A DNA stretch of 64,000 bases from Chrysomallon squamiferum (Eukaryota; Mollusca; Gastropoda; Neomphalida; Peltospiridae), in contig CM022665.1 of the NCBI GenBank assembly GCA_012295275.1, forward strand, positions 30,066,457-30,130,456, given 5' to 3'. Each line of letters starts with the position of its first letter. The first letter of the stretch is position 1. Shown one piece after another: positions 1 to 13,638 of the stretch. A program made the position numbers and the translations under genes. The notes below the pieces were generated by a model. That model was not told where the DNA came from. It did not search any database and saw only the letters and a program-made list of their open reading frames with translations.

Positions 1-3000
1 ATTAGATTTGAAATAAGATAATTAATTTAATTAATTTGTGTTTACCTAATGTATTTCAAAATACTAATATTTTGCCAAATAGTCTTTATCTTTTTATTAA
101 TATTCAAGTTCATAATTTAATTACTTATTTATTATTTGTTTGACAGTTTTATGACAGGAGTAAAAAAAAAAAAGATATTATGAATTAAATAAAGTAATTT
201 CTTTGGATCTTGATGAAACTCTTTTTTCTTAAGCTATCAATGCATGTCCAGTAGCATTGATTTTAGTACATCTATTCTATTACACTGGCTAAATACATGC
301 ATGGATAAATGCCGGTAGCATGAATGCATATAGCATTTATTTTATTTTCTTCTACTAGTTCTATTGCCACCATTTCTCTTTCAATTATATTCTCATTATT
401 TTCAGTTTTCTCCGGCTATGGTGAGAACAATTATCTATAAATATTTGTCACTGTCTTCTTCATTTGATACATATATTCTAGTTATTATCATTTATTTTAT
501 TTTATTATTATATTGTCTTGTTTTTAGTGTTCCTACAGAAAGAAAGAAAAAAAAATTCTGTATTTTTACTGTGTGATACTTCATATAAATAATTCCTGCA
601 TTGCTGTTTATCAAATTTTTATGTTAGTATGATTTGTCACAAATAAATTTATGTTTCTTTTTGTTTAAATAGGTGTTTTTTTTTTATTATGTATATTCTA
701 TAGCGGTCCTATATCTGTTAACAAAATGGAGAACTTATCGTAATTTTATTGATGTGAAACTGAATGTTATCACCATTAAACAAATGTATACCAAATTTTG
801 TTTCAGGAATTAAAAACAAAAACAAACTTGAACTCCTGTTAATCAAGAATGATGTTCACTGACCTGAATTTACTATTATCAGTTGACTTTCAGTGATTGT
901 TTTAGCACAACAGATAGTTCTACCTTATTTAGTTCGATTAATTTATTATCAGTTTTATTATATAATTATACAAGATGATAGGACATTGCAAGCTCTGATG
1001 AGTTACAAAAATTCAGAAAAATTTTATCAAAAAGCATATAATTTCACACACACACACACTTACATATATACACATACTCACTTTCTCTACCAAAATATGT
1101 TTGCTTTGTTTTATACATTTTAATGTATGGTTCCAAAAACATAAACATACCTTATCAGTCAAAATTATATTTTCCTTATTTCAGTTCAAAAAGTCAAAGG
1201 TGAGCAGAGTGTATATTTACAAAAAAAGTTGTTTTTTTTTCTCTAGAAGACATTTACAAAGACAAGCCAGGGGTATTAATATTTAGGATTAAAATGTATA
1301 TTTCAGCCTTCTTTACAAGTTGATTTTACTAAAAAAAAGCAATTCAAAAAACATAAATGTGAACTTCCTTTATCAGTATTCTCAAACCTAATATAATGAA
1401 GCCTATTGGAAATAATGCCCCTGAAGCCAAATCTGATTTTGAAGTTTCATTTGTTTAGTTTAATGTTGTTGTTGTTAATATTTGAAAATAAATAAAAACA
1501 TTCAAAATCAGTTACATTAATTAAATGAAAATTTATTATGTTAAATAAATACAGATGTTTTTAAACCATCCAAGGAGAGCAGAGTGTTTAAAATTTTAAA
1601 TCTGCTTTCATAAAAGAAACAGTTTATATTAAGGCCGTTTCTCATTTAAAAAAAAAAAATAAAATAAAATAAAAAATAAATAAATAAATAAATAAATAGA
1701 TAGATAGTGGTATTTTATGTTTAATTATTACTGTTACTATTGTATTATGAAATCTTTATTTGCATTGTTGGAAACTTGGAACATTTCAAATTGCTTATGG
1801 ATTTGTTTTAATTTTTATTTATTTTGAATTGGTTTGTTTTTTCTTAGTTTTTTTTGGTTTTGATAACCATTCAAGCACTTTATTTTTAAAGAAATTTTTG
1901 TATATTGTTTTTAAATTGTGTATGATTAAATTTTTTCTTTTTCTTTTTTCTTTCTGAATTATAAAAATATTATTGAAGTATAGAAGTTTTTGTTGGTTTT
2001 TCTGTCTCTTTTTAAAACTGAAAATACTTTTCATATCTATTTTGTGTTTTAGTTAGAAACATATAAAATTTAAAAGGTAGTATTTATTATATTTGATAGA
2101 TAGTGAAAAATAAATTATGAAAAGTGTCTTGAATATTTAACAGAATTTATTATGTCAGTATTGTCATATTTAAAATGTTAATATTTAATTATAAATACCA
2201 TTAAAGTTTTCATATATAAATAGTAACAATAATAATAGTAAAATAATAATAAATGACAATAACAATGACGATGACGATGATGATGATGATGATGATGATG
2301 ATGATAATGATAATGATAATTACAAAAAAAAGTTTAAAATATATTCTCCATATTTTTAGGCCAGTCGACCAAAGGTAAGCCACTGTATATGATGTGAAAA
2401 ATGTGTTAAAACAAAACATTTTTAAATTTAATTTACCATTCAGTTACTTTTTTTTTAAATGTTTTCTCTTACAGCCTGCCACACATCTTTCTTTGAGAAA
2501 AGTTATGTTAAATTTTTGTTTATGTTTAAGTTAAGAACTTTGTGATTAAATTATTTTTTGAAGTCCAAGTTACATATTTTTTATAACCAACACTTTATTA
2601 TTGAAAAAGGAAATAATAATCACTTATTAAATATATAATATTTGTAAATAATACTGGATGTTGTTTATTTATTAAATTATGTATCTTATGTGTCTGAGAT
2701 AATAGATATATGTAGTATACAGAAACAGAACAAGCCAAATTTTCGAGCAAGTTAGCAGTGTTATTAATAAATAAAGTTTTTATGATTTCAAAATACACTT
2801 TAAAAAAAACATTAAAAAAATAAAAAATAAAAAATAAAAAAAAATAAAATAAATAAATAAATAATAATGATAATAATAAAAATAATAATAAAAAATAAAT
2901 AAAAAAGGAAATAAACTAATATTCTCATCATAGATTATTTATATCTGCAGCAATAACACAACATTGCAGAATTTAATTTAATTTACAGGAATAAAATACT

Positions 3001-3343
3001 AGAAACAAATGTGACCATTCTTTATAAATTAACACAATAAATTGATAAAGCATTGGAGTTTTAGCTAACATTTATTTAGCATCTGCTTTTCCACACCTTA
3101 TTGTCAGGCTGTGCTCTGTTTTTAATTGCCAGACATTTGAAGCAAGAAATTAAAATTCCCTATCCTAACTACTGGCTTCATTTCATCAATCATGATATTT
3201 GCCTTATTGTTGTGAATATTTTAATAAACGAAACTGTTATTGACCAGCATTAACAAAAGATAGCACACAGCATGAGTAGTTGTTTCAAAATTACTTTATT
3301 CTAATTGTATCAGCAGGTTAAAATAATTTATAATAACAACATT

Positions 3344-3432
<89 letters not shown>

Positions 3433-4111
3433 GAGAGAGAAAAAATGAATGAGAGAGAGTGAATGAATGAGAGAGAATGTGATGAGTGAGTAGTGAGTGC
3501 TGAGTGGATTAAAATTTCATGAAAGATTAATAAAATTATTATTATTAGATTTATCTGTACAACAGGTCTGATGTGTTGATTCATAATATAAATGGTAGTT
3601 CAGAACACATCTGTTTGATATTTGGTAATTTTTGCTTTTATAAAACTATCAACATCTTTAGTCTTTTTTATATCTTACATTTTATTGTATTAGAATCTGA
3701 TTGATTACGTTTGATTTTTAACAAGCAGATATTCTGTTTTTGCATTTTTTTGTTACTACTAACAGTTGCAAAATGTTGTTTGTATTTATTTTGTTTTAAT
3801 AATCAAATGATTTTATATACTTATTTATTTAAGAAAAAAAAAAATTGACCCCAACGTTTTATGTAGACATTTGCATTTTTGGCATAACAATTATCAATTC
3901 ACTCAATTTAAAGCAAAATTTAAAAAATAAATGTTTTACTGTTTTATATATTTATTTACTTGAAGTATCTTACAGGCAGTGAATCCTCACATTCTTGTTT
4001 TTATTTATTTCAGTTACTAATAATGTTTCTCACATACAGATCTACCGTATGCTACACTTGTATATATGCAGAATAGTTCCAAAATTATTTTAAAAAGTCT
4101 ATGTATTTTAG
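1..4111. other. Intronic A/T-rich DNA upstream of the first visible numb exon
   Basis: No convincing coding exon is seen here, and the numb exons for the first part of the PTB domain must lie before the window. The stretch holds poly(T) and poly(A) runs, a GAT/AAT triplet tract near 2254-2318 and a compound TA/CA/GA microsatellite near 3347-3480. Two 15-base segments flanked by AG and GTRAG (1185-1199 and 2360-2374) could be microexons, but nothing else supports them. The short open frames are compatible with chance. Confidence 0.7.
3347..3480. repeat. Compound (TA)n(CA)n(GA)n microsatellite
   Basis: About 17 TA units, then about 7 CA, then about 20 GA units with interruptions, trailing into GAATGA repeats. 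Confidence 0.95.
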
Positions 4112-5200
4112 GGAGAACGTTTGAGTCATGCAGTTGGTTGTGCTTTTGCCATTTGTCTGGAAAGGAAACAGAAAAGAGACAAAGAAACGGGAGTTACTGT
4201 TCAATTTAATCAGGACCGGACCAGCTTCACAAGGACAGGATCATTTCGTCAGACTACTCTCACTGAGAGGCTTGAAGATCCACAAAGTGCTATTCTTGCA
4301 GGTAATTTGGAGTTAATCTTGCACTTTCAAATCTAATCTCCTTTGATACTTTTTGATGAATTTGTCAGGTTTATAATTTTCACATTGATCTACTTTTTAG
4401 TTTATTACATTTTTAAAAATTCTTAACATAATTATTTTAAATTTTGAATATTGTTTTTTTTTTTTGCTCACAATATTTACCATATTTAATTAGGATATTT
4501 AATTTCTAATAAACAGTCATGTAATTTTCACACTGATCTGCTTTCTGTTATTAATATTCTAAAATTCCTTACTATAATTATTTAAAGTTTTATTTTATTA
4601 TCTACTCATATTAAGTATGAATAAGCAAATAATGATTATGTTAAAGTAAAAATAATAATACTTTTTTATTATTATTGTTTTTATTTCAGAACCAGTACCT
4701 GTTAAAAAGGTGGAGAATCCTTATGCTGTTCAAAGACCTCAAGCTTCTGCCACCATGTTATATCGACAGGGATCTTTCAGGGGCTTTGAAAAGTTGCATG
4801 AAACATCTTCACCTTTCAAACGCACAGTTTCTTTACGCTTGAATGAATTACCATCTACACTAAAGAGGCAGAATGCAGTACTTGAATCACCAACACAAAA
4901 TGGTGGTATGATCATAATATATTTGTTCACATTTCATTTGTTCTTCTGAATCCTTTTTTTATATTACACAGAACATTAGTCTTTTTTAAAACTCATTGCA
5001 GTTAAATTCTATTTCAGATGTACTCTAAGACTTGTATATCAGTATATCTGCATTTTGATTATAAAAATAAATAAATAAAATATGTATATTAACTCAATTT
5101 TCTTTAAAAAAAAATAAATTCACACATTTCTTACAATTTACCAAGTTTAGTTATACATATTTTTTCAAAAACTTTTAATGATTTTCAAATTTCTTTTACA

Positions 5201-5232
<32 letters not shown>

Positions 5233-6493
5233 CTGTGGGTGGAACCATACATGAAATATCACCTGAAGAACAGGAAGATTCAATTGCTCAGATGTGTCAA
5301 CAGTTAACACAGGGATTGTCGGCATTATCCACAGAGGATCCATTTGCCAGTGCTCCTCGCGGCAGTCTCTCACACCAGACCTCATTACCACCATTCCAAA
5401 CAGCTTCTGTTCAGGCACCATTAGTACGACAGCACACTATGCCTGCAGCACAAGGTGAAGCCATTATTTTTAAATTCTTGATCTCAAAAATAGTTGGTGG
5501 AATCATTATTGATCTTCTTTTTTTTTTTGTAGAAGTATTTAGTTTGTCAGCTGATATATGATAAAGATGTTATTCTTTCTTGGGGGGAAAAAAAGGATTA
5601 TTTATAAATTTATAAACTTGAGAAAAACTAGACCTCATATAAAAATAATAATAATAATAAAGTACAATTTGGAAATTATTCACTTTTTAATTCTTCATAT
5701 TCTATTAATATTTACTAAAGAATTCTATTTTTACCTGAGAATTATAATAAAATTTCACATTAATAATTGTAATGTAAGGATAATGAACATACAGATCTAT
5801 ATTTATCAATATTTTAGGTACTTCAGTTACTGTCAAAATTAAGACAGTATTTAATACATATTTACATATATACATTTTAAGCATTATTAGTAATCATCCA
5901 TGTAATTTATTTAAACAATATTTTTAACCGTTACAGGTTTTCCATCTCATCCATCACAACCAGCCACTAACCCATGGGCAATGACATCACACCAATGGGG
6001 AGATAACCTTTCTGCACCAACAACCACCTCAACAAACCCATTTGCCCAGTCTGCATCACAGACTGTTTTTAACACCTCTACTATTCAGACCACTGCCGTG
6101 AATGGTGTGCCTTACAATGCAAGTCGAAATGTGCATGGCATTGCCTCCGAGCATACTGTTCATCCTCAGACACTGGCTTCCACAAGACCTGTTGCTCTTC
6201 AAAACCTGCGCAGTCATTCCATAGACACTGCACAGCTTGCCACATCAGGTTGGGGGGAACAGAAGAATAAAAATCCTACTTTACTGCAGTTGGCAACACA
6301 AAGAAGTTTTCAACACAATGGAAGTTTAGGGGACACCAGTAATAATAATTTGAACAAGCCTGAAGGTTTGATGAGTCCTTCGGCCCCTGGAGTCGATCCA
6401 TTTGATGTGGCATGGGCAGCCAAAGCAGCTAATAAACAAAATGCGAATCCATTTGGATCAAAGGGTGTGAAACAGTTCGAAGTGCAGTTATAA
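4112..6493 (+). CDS. numb: Numb endocytic adaptor / Notch inhibitor, 3' part (four last coding exons)
   Basis: Exons at 4112-4301, 4690-4905, 5233-5454 and 5937-6493 (stop TAA) join in phase to give the last 394 residues of Numb. Known role: a membrane-associated adaptor that is inherited asymmetrically, binds alpha-adaptin and EH-domain proteins and down-regulates Notch. The first exon encodes the end of the PTB domain ([13 protein letters not shown], then CLERKQKR). It is followed by the phosphorylation-type motifs TRTGSFRQ and RQGSFRGF and by the conserved [16 protein letters not shown] block, equivalent to the aPKC/14-3-3 sites of animal Numb. Next come an EDPF motif (alpha-adaptin ear type), a TNPF, a Gln/Ser/Thr-rich linker, [10 protein letters not shown] and the C-terminal [15 protein letters not shown], an NPF EH-binding motif. 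Each internal junction is phase 1. The 5' PTB exons lie left of the window, so the gene is partial here. The family assignment is secure; only exact splice choices (for example 4905/4906) are inference. Confidence 0.96.
5203..5232 (+). promoter_or_regulatory. Long poly(T) 3' splice site of the third visible numb exon
   Basis: An uninterrupted run of more than 20 T residues is followed by AAAAG and then the exon start at 5233. This is an unusually uniform polypyrimidine tract and could vary in length between individuals, with possible effect on splicing of the exon. Confidence 0.6.
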
Positions 6494-9400
6494 AAGATAA
6501 GATTTTACATAGATAAAATGAAAAGAAGTTGTTGTGGTTTTTTTCTTAGATATTCTTGAAGTTGGATTACCAAATTTTAATTGCAAAATATTTTTTGACA
6601 GAAAAGGTATGAAAATTTGGAGATGCCTTTCTGACATGTTTTTAATGTTAGTTTTAAAATGGCGAAATGGAATTAATATGCCTCACTGAATTTATTATTC
6701 AGAAAAGTGTTATCTTAAAACTCTTGTGATAGTTTTGTTGAGAGGTTAATTGAACTGATTAAAAACCAAAAATGTAATCCATTTTAAACACGCCTTCTTA
6801 ATACTGAGTTGTATTTTAAATTGTTTTGACAAGTGCACACAAAAATATACATATTGTATTTAAAAGGTCACTGGTCATTTGCTAAAGAGTATCACATCTC
6901 ATTGGCTCATGGCAGATGCAGATAAGACAATTGAAATATCCCTGCTGTGTTTCAGTTCAACTGGTGTGTACCTTTTCACCACTGTGACATAAACAATGAA
7001 ATGACAAATAATGGAATATAATCAATTATGGGTGTTGAGGCTACATTTTCAGATTCATTGCAGTCACATGTTAAACAAATATCTGTTTCAACAAACAAGA
7101 ATTCAGAAAAGTGTTCATTGTTTTGTTTGTAAATGGCACATTCATAAAACAAAACAATGTGATGTAAATATTTACACAGTATTGTTTTTAAAAGACTTCA
7201 AAGACCATATTTCTTTGGTCTAGAAATTGTGAACAAATGACCAATAATTTGTTTTGGAAAAAGCAAATATTTTATCATTCTGAATAGCATCTGTGAAACA
7301 AGTATAACTACTAACTCCATCATCTAATTCATGGATGGGGGAAAAAAGGGTATAATTACATCTGAATTTTAATCAGCTATAACCTTAATAAATTATTTAT
7401 CCTATGTGCTTTACATAGTCTGATCTTGATAAAAATCAATTTTTTTGAAGACAATTCAGTCTGCAAGTGTGCTGTCAATACCCATGACTGATTAACTTTA
7501 AAGGTGTAATTACAAGTTAATTTACATAGTGGTGCAGTTTGCCTTTCAGCAATTATTCTCTTTAATGTATGATTATAGTCATATGTTTTGTTTTGATCAA
7601 GAGGAGAAAGCTGTGCTTTTTAATGTATCCTTCATAAGGTATTTATCATCATATTTTAATCTTACATTACTTTCATAGCTTTTTCTCTTTCTTCCTTTTT
7701 TTCTTTTTTTTTTTTTTAATTTTTTTTTTTTGTCTTTTTTCTTTAGTTATTGCATTAATGCACCAAAAATATAAAATATTTATTTGATAAGCTGGACAAA
7801 CTTAAAATAAAATTCCTATTGAATTTCAGATTTTAAAATAATAATAACAATGATGAAAATAATTTTAAAAAAAGACATGTTTATGATGAAAGGACTTCTA
7901 TATGAAGCCTGTTTTATTTCATATCATTTTGTGTTGGCTTTTTTTTAATTATTATTATAATTTTTATGTTGGTCCAGACAAAAGCAGTTTGTTTTTAATC
8001 TGGTGAAAATACTTGAAGAAATGGGTGAATTATAGTAAAGCAATAAATGTTCAGTATACATATCATTAGCTTTTTAACATCATTATTAGCTTTTAATATT
8101 TTATCATCTTGCTAAGCATGTTACCAAGTTAGATATAAGTGTTGTGACATATAACAAACTTTTTAAAACAAACATTTCATTATTGGAATTATTGTACATA
8201 TTTTAATCTCAGATTGTTGGATAATTTTAACACAATCCAAGGTTATTATTATTACTATTACTATTATTTTTTTTATTCAGAAAACAAAATGCACATGCAA
8301 GAAACAGCCTTTTTTTTTAAACCATTATGTAATTAGATTGTTATATATTGTTAGACAAGGCAAAAAATATTCATATAATCAGAAAACAACTACTAATTAC
8401 AACAGCAAGAAATCCTTAGTAATTATTAACATACTGCCAGAAATTTATTTTATTCAGACATCTGAAGAATTTTTCAAAACATTGTTTCTAAATTTTAAAT
8501 AGAATTTTACATTAAGCGTTAGATAAGTCTTCCTTAAAGTTAATATTTTTAAAACATGCACAGATTCATTTAAATGATGATTTCTGAAACAAAGAAATCA
8601 CTGCAAATATACTGTAGCACAGAGAAAAGAGACTGGAATTTAAATTATATGTTTTTTCTTTTTTAAATTGTGTGGAATATGAAATTTGTCATTACATTGT
8701 CAATGAGAAAGCAATACAAAGGTCATTAATAAAAATTTTAAAAATGAATTCTTATGGTGCAAATGTAATTGAAGTGACACAACTCCATATTTAACAGAGG
8801 CGGAAAGTTTAAAAAATTCATCAGTGGTTAAAAATTTCTTTGAATCCAAATGTGGTTTTCATGGTTTTCTCAAGCAAGCCACATCAGAGTTTGAAGCCAA
8901 ACTCATTTTTTTTCTACTGTCTAAACAAATACAACAGTTGTTACATTTTTAAACAATGATTTTACAAGACTATAATTAATGTTTGTTAGTTTAATCTTTC
9001 TTGCTTGTTCTATCATTGATGTGGAATACTGTTTTCAAAATATTTTTACTTTTCATTAAAAATTTCTTATTTAAAATAGTTAAATGTTACATTTGGTTTT
9101 AAGATTTTAGAATTTTTGATGTTAAATCCAGTAACATGAAGTGTTTGTAAATTAAACTGTTCAGCTGTTTTGTTAATATTTTAATTTAGAAATTTTTTGA
9201 AAAAGCTGCATTTAATATTTTTTGTCATAACATTATTGTTTTTGTGCTGGCAACCGATACTTAGATCAAAAATAAATTCTTCATTTTTTTTTTTTCTTCT
9301 TCTATGAATTTTAATTATATATTCATTCTGACACTGAGTTGCAGGAGATTTTTAAAATTATTTTCATTTTATTTATTTATTTATTTATTGGATTTTTTTT

Positions 9401-12400
9401 TACTGGTGGCCTTTTCAACAAAATTTTAAAAACATTTGAAGTAAATAGGAATATTGCCAAGTGGCCTTTACACATATATAGTTGTTAAGATATTCATGGT
9501 TGCAGGTGTAACTAGTTATTTTGTTTGTCCTGTTGGGAAATTTTATTAATTTTTTTTTTTTTTTTTTCTTTCTCTTCATTTTGTATTACTAAAGCATAAA
9601 CAGAATTCTTGAAATTGTAAAAACCATTTGACAGTTAATTAAAAAAACACAACAAAAAATACACTTAAAATTCTCATCACACTTGTATATACATTTTTCT
9701 GGCTTCTTGTCATTATTGTCAATCTGTTCATGAAAAACTTTGCTTTATTATGCAGCATCTCAGTTCAGGTTGTACATAATTTAATAAAATTCTAGCTAAA
9801 ATTGACTGGTTCTACAGTCTATACAAGTTTGTAAAATTGTTTCCTAAAAGTATTTTTTTTAAATGCATGGGACATTTATCAATCCAAAATAAAGGGAACA
9901 AAATACACAAGATTTGGGAGAAAAATCTAAAAGATTATTTATCATATAAGCAGTATGGTATAAAATAAAAATTTAAATGATGAAAAAAGGTTAAATATAA
10001 TATGAGCCAAAATTATAGTTATTTTAAATTCACTAAATTTATAGAATTTTTCCCCACTGAAATCACAGTTCAGGTGTTAAATACTGAAGTAAGAGACAAT
10101 TCACTAGTACTAGGAATACATCAGGAAAAGTCTGTAAATTTCAGACAATTATCATAATTTCTGTTTCACATTTAAAAATTTAGATTTTTTTATCTATGAA
10201 CTTTAAATCTTAAAATGAATTGATTTAGTTTGTTGATAAAATATTAAAGTTTCAAATTGTTTAAATTTAATTAACTGAACACTTATCAAGAAATACTTCT
10301 TAAAAAGAAACAGATTCATAAGCAAAATCTGATTTTTTCATTGTTAAAAGTGTGAAATTAATTCAGGCTATTTAGTTAATTAAGGTAATCCACCTCCCTG
10401 TCTCAAAACAAAGTAACAGTTTATTTTTTGTCATGAGATCTGTGCTGTTGTTAATTAGACCAAAGCCTGGTGTGTTCCTATCAGATAACTTGTACCAATT
10501 ATTGTCTTATTTTGTTGTTTATCCAAATGGTTAAGTATATATTATATATAGAATAAATTTATTTTATCTAATATGAAACAATGTACAAATGCTCATCTTC
10601 AATTTTGTTAGTTATGTATTAAAAGTTGTATGTTAATAACATTGTATATTTTAAAAGATATAACTTATATATACATACACGTATATATTTCAGTGTATAT
10701 ATATAAAAAGGTGGACTTTTTTTTGGTTTAGTTGATATTGGTATTTTAGTTTAAAATAAAGGCTATTAAGACTACACTAGTGAGTTATAACATTAGTAAA
10801 ACCCCAGTGATTTATACTATGATATCAGTGTTTCACTTTACACAATATTAATCTGGTGAACACTGTTCTGTATTTTTGTAATTCTTTGTATAGATGCACT
10901 GAAATTAAGATGTGATAAGAAAAAGAAGCCTGAACTATATTATTATTTTTATTATTTTTTTAATGTGTATTATACCAATTTTATGAACACCAGTTACATT
11001 CTTGTATTTTTCCTAATTATCTTTCATTTGTTTAGTTAAAATTTAGAACTGATCATAATTTTTTTTAAATAATTCTTTTGGTTGAAAATGTTCAATATAT
11101 ATAAGCCATCAAAGTAGAATTCTAAAATGAAGAATAAAAATCTCTGAACATTCTGCAGTTTTCATCAATTTACCCCAATTTTTATTTCTTCTTTTCCTTT
11201 TTCTCTTTCTAAAAAAAAAAAAAAAAAAAAAAAAAAGAAAAAAAGAAAAATTATTTTTACATGTACATTTTACAAGCCACTGTTGTAAATGGCTAATGTT
11301 CTTTCATCACATCAGTTGTTTTTATTGCCTGTGATTGTTTGCATTATTTCATTTACATTTTTAAAATTTTAAAATGTTTTTAATGTTTTCATTGTTACAG
11401 GATATTTTCTCTAATTTTTAATTTTTTTTTTTGCCATATTAACCTAAATAAAAAGTTTGTTTCTGAAAAAATTAATGGGGTTTTTTCATGTTCCGATTAA
11501 ATAAATATTTGATTATATAATAAAAGAATGTTGATATTTTATGAAGCTATGTGAATACTGAGATAATACCAGCATTTGAGACATACAGTACAGAACTGAT
11601 TTAAATGGAAGAATTGTACGTATTCATCAGTTATTTTGTTTCAAATAATCACATCAGTTGTGCATTCATCTTTTTTTTCTTCTTTTTTTTGTCTTTCTAT
11701 TTAGCTTCATAAATCATATATCAGTTTATTATCATTTGTTATCACGTTCCCAAACCAGAATTAAAATAAATAATTTGTCTTTGGTTGTGACTCATTTGTG
11801 TGTTGTTATTTACCCTGTACAACAATGATTCTTAACTTTTTCCTTTTTTTTTTTTCTTCTTTTTGTGCCTCTTTTAAAATAATTATGAAGGTTGTCACTC
11901 TTTAGGTTAAATTTTAAAAGTATAATGAATTGCTTACTGAAGATTTAACAATTTGTCATTTACTGCCCAACCTTGTGATCTCCCAACACCTTGATAGATA
12001 GGAATTACTTGTCTAGGAAGACACTGTTAAATTCTTAATAATACTGAAATGTTTAATAAGATTTTTCCCCCACAAACTCTTCAATATTTTGCTTACAAGT
12101 AGTGTTGTTATTGTATACCTTACTCAGAATGCTATCATCAGCTCAGGAAGATCTCTTCTATACCAACTGCAAATTAAAAAATTGCATTTTCAGTTATATA
12201 ATAATCAAAGAAAAGAATTCGGAACACGTAATCGTGTGAATAAGGCAAGAGCCTTTAACATAAAGTTATTCTTACAGAAGATATTTTGAAAGATTAGATC
12301 ATTTATCATGTTTATTAATACTGAAAACAAAAATTTACATATTTAAAATCTTAGAATAGGTTTATGGAAATACATGAAGACAAAGTCATCAGTTCAATAT

Positions 12401-13557
12401 ATTTATTTACTCAGTATTTAAAAAATATTAAAATTACACTTAATTAAGCAAACCATATTAATTAATAAATGGTTTTTCAGTTTTAATGTGAGTATCTGAC
12501 TGAAGTACTTTCATTCATGAAATTTCTCGTTACCAAAAAAACAAGCCAATAATATTTACTAAGCTTTCAGAAATTAAAATTATATCTATGTTAATATAAA
12601 TATTAAAAAGTCAAATTTAAGATTTCTGAAAATATGTTAAAATGACAAATCCTCCCTCAGAATAGTGTATATTAATAAATAAATAAATAAATAAAAAACA
12701 ACTTGTAATATTTCTAATAATAACAAAATATGTGAACCCATAACATTTCAAGGTTTTTATTACTCTTTCCAAGATTTACAAGAAAAAAAGCATTTGTCTA
12801 ATCCAGTGTTGTCATCTCAAACAATACTAACACTAACTTGTATAAAATATAACAGCAAATATACACAAAACAAATGTTACACTGCACCTAAATTATATAC
12901 AGGCTTACATTTTTATATAACCAAATAAATTTCAAAATGTTATATGATATGTAAAATGAATAAAGCTATTCTCATTGTGAGACAAGATAGACTAATTTGT
13001 TGCAAATGAGTTTATCATATTGTGAGAATGTAAGTCATAACAGTAATAGCTTAGAAGGGCTTAGTAGCTGCATTGTCTAACATACAACACAGATTGTGAG
13101 CTAATCATTGTTGTTTAAGTATAAAAAAATACTTTTAGAATGATACTTATGAAGTAGTTCATAGGTACATTTGAATGTGATTTGATATAGATTTGGACTT
13201 TCTGGCACTGATTCTTTATCACCTCCATCATAATATACGATGACATACTTGTGATACATTTCTTGCATTGATTATTATTAACATCAAAAACTGCATAATT
13301 TAAATTTGTTTAATTAAAAAAAAAAATTGAATTTATCTCTTAGCCCTTCAGATCATGTTAGATCATTATAATTGATTCCATACAACAAATCATCATGTTA
13401 CAAGAAAGATCTTCAATACAATTGGCAAAGCAGCAATAGAAATTCTAATACAAACCTATTTTGAAGTAAGACAAAACATTACATTAAAAGAATTTGAAGC
13501 AAAATTAGTCAACTCTGATTAACATGATTTGCAATGTATACTTGATTAATATATGAG

Positions 13558-13558
<1 letters not shown>

Positions 13559-13631
<73 letters not shown>

Positions 13632-13638
13632 ACACACA
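13559..13638. repeat. (GA)n / (CA)n microsatellite
   Basis: About 70 bases of uninterrupted GA dinucleotide pass into a short ACAC tract. The Ser-Leu open frame read on the opposite strand is an artefact of the repeat. Confidence 0.95.

Noticed and set aside
364-2419. Several 60-76-codon frames (for example 364-576, 893-1123, 1760-1957)
   Set aside because: They are low-complexity Phe/Ile/Tyr-rich readings of A/T-rich intron DNA, with no homology pattern or splice support.
7011-7223. 70-codon ORF after numb
   Set aside because: It lies in the probable numb 3'UTR, has ordinary chance length and shows no recognisable motif.
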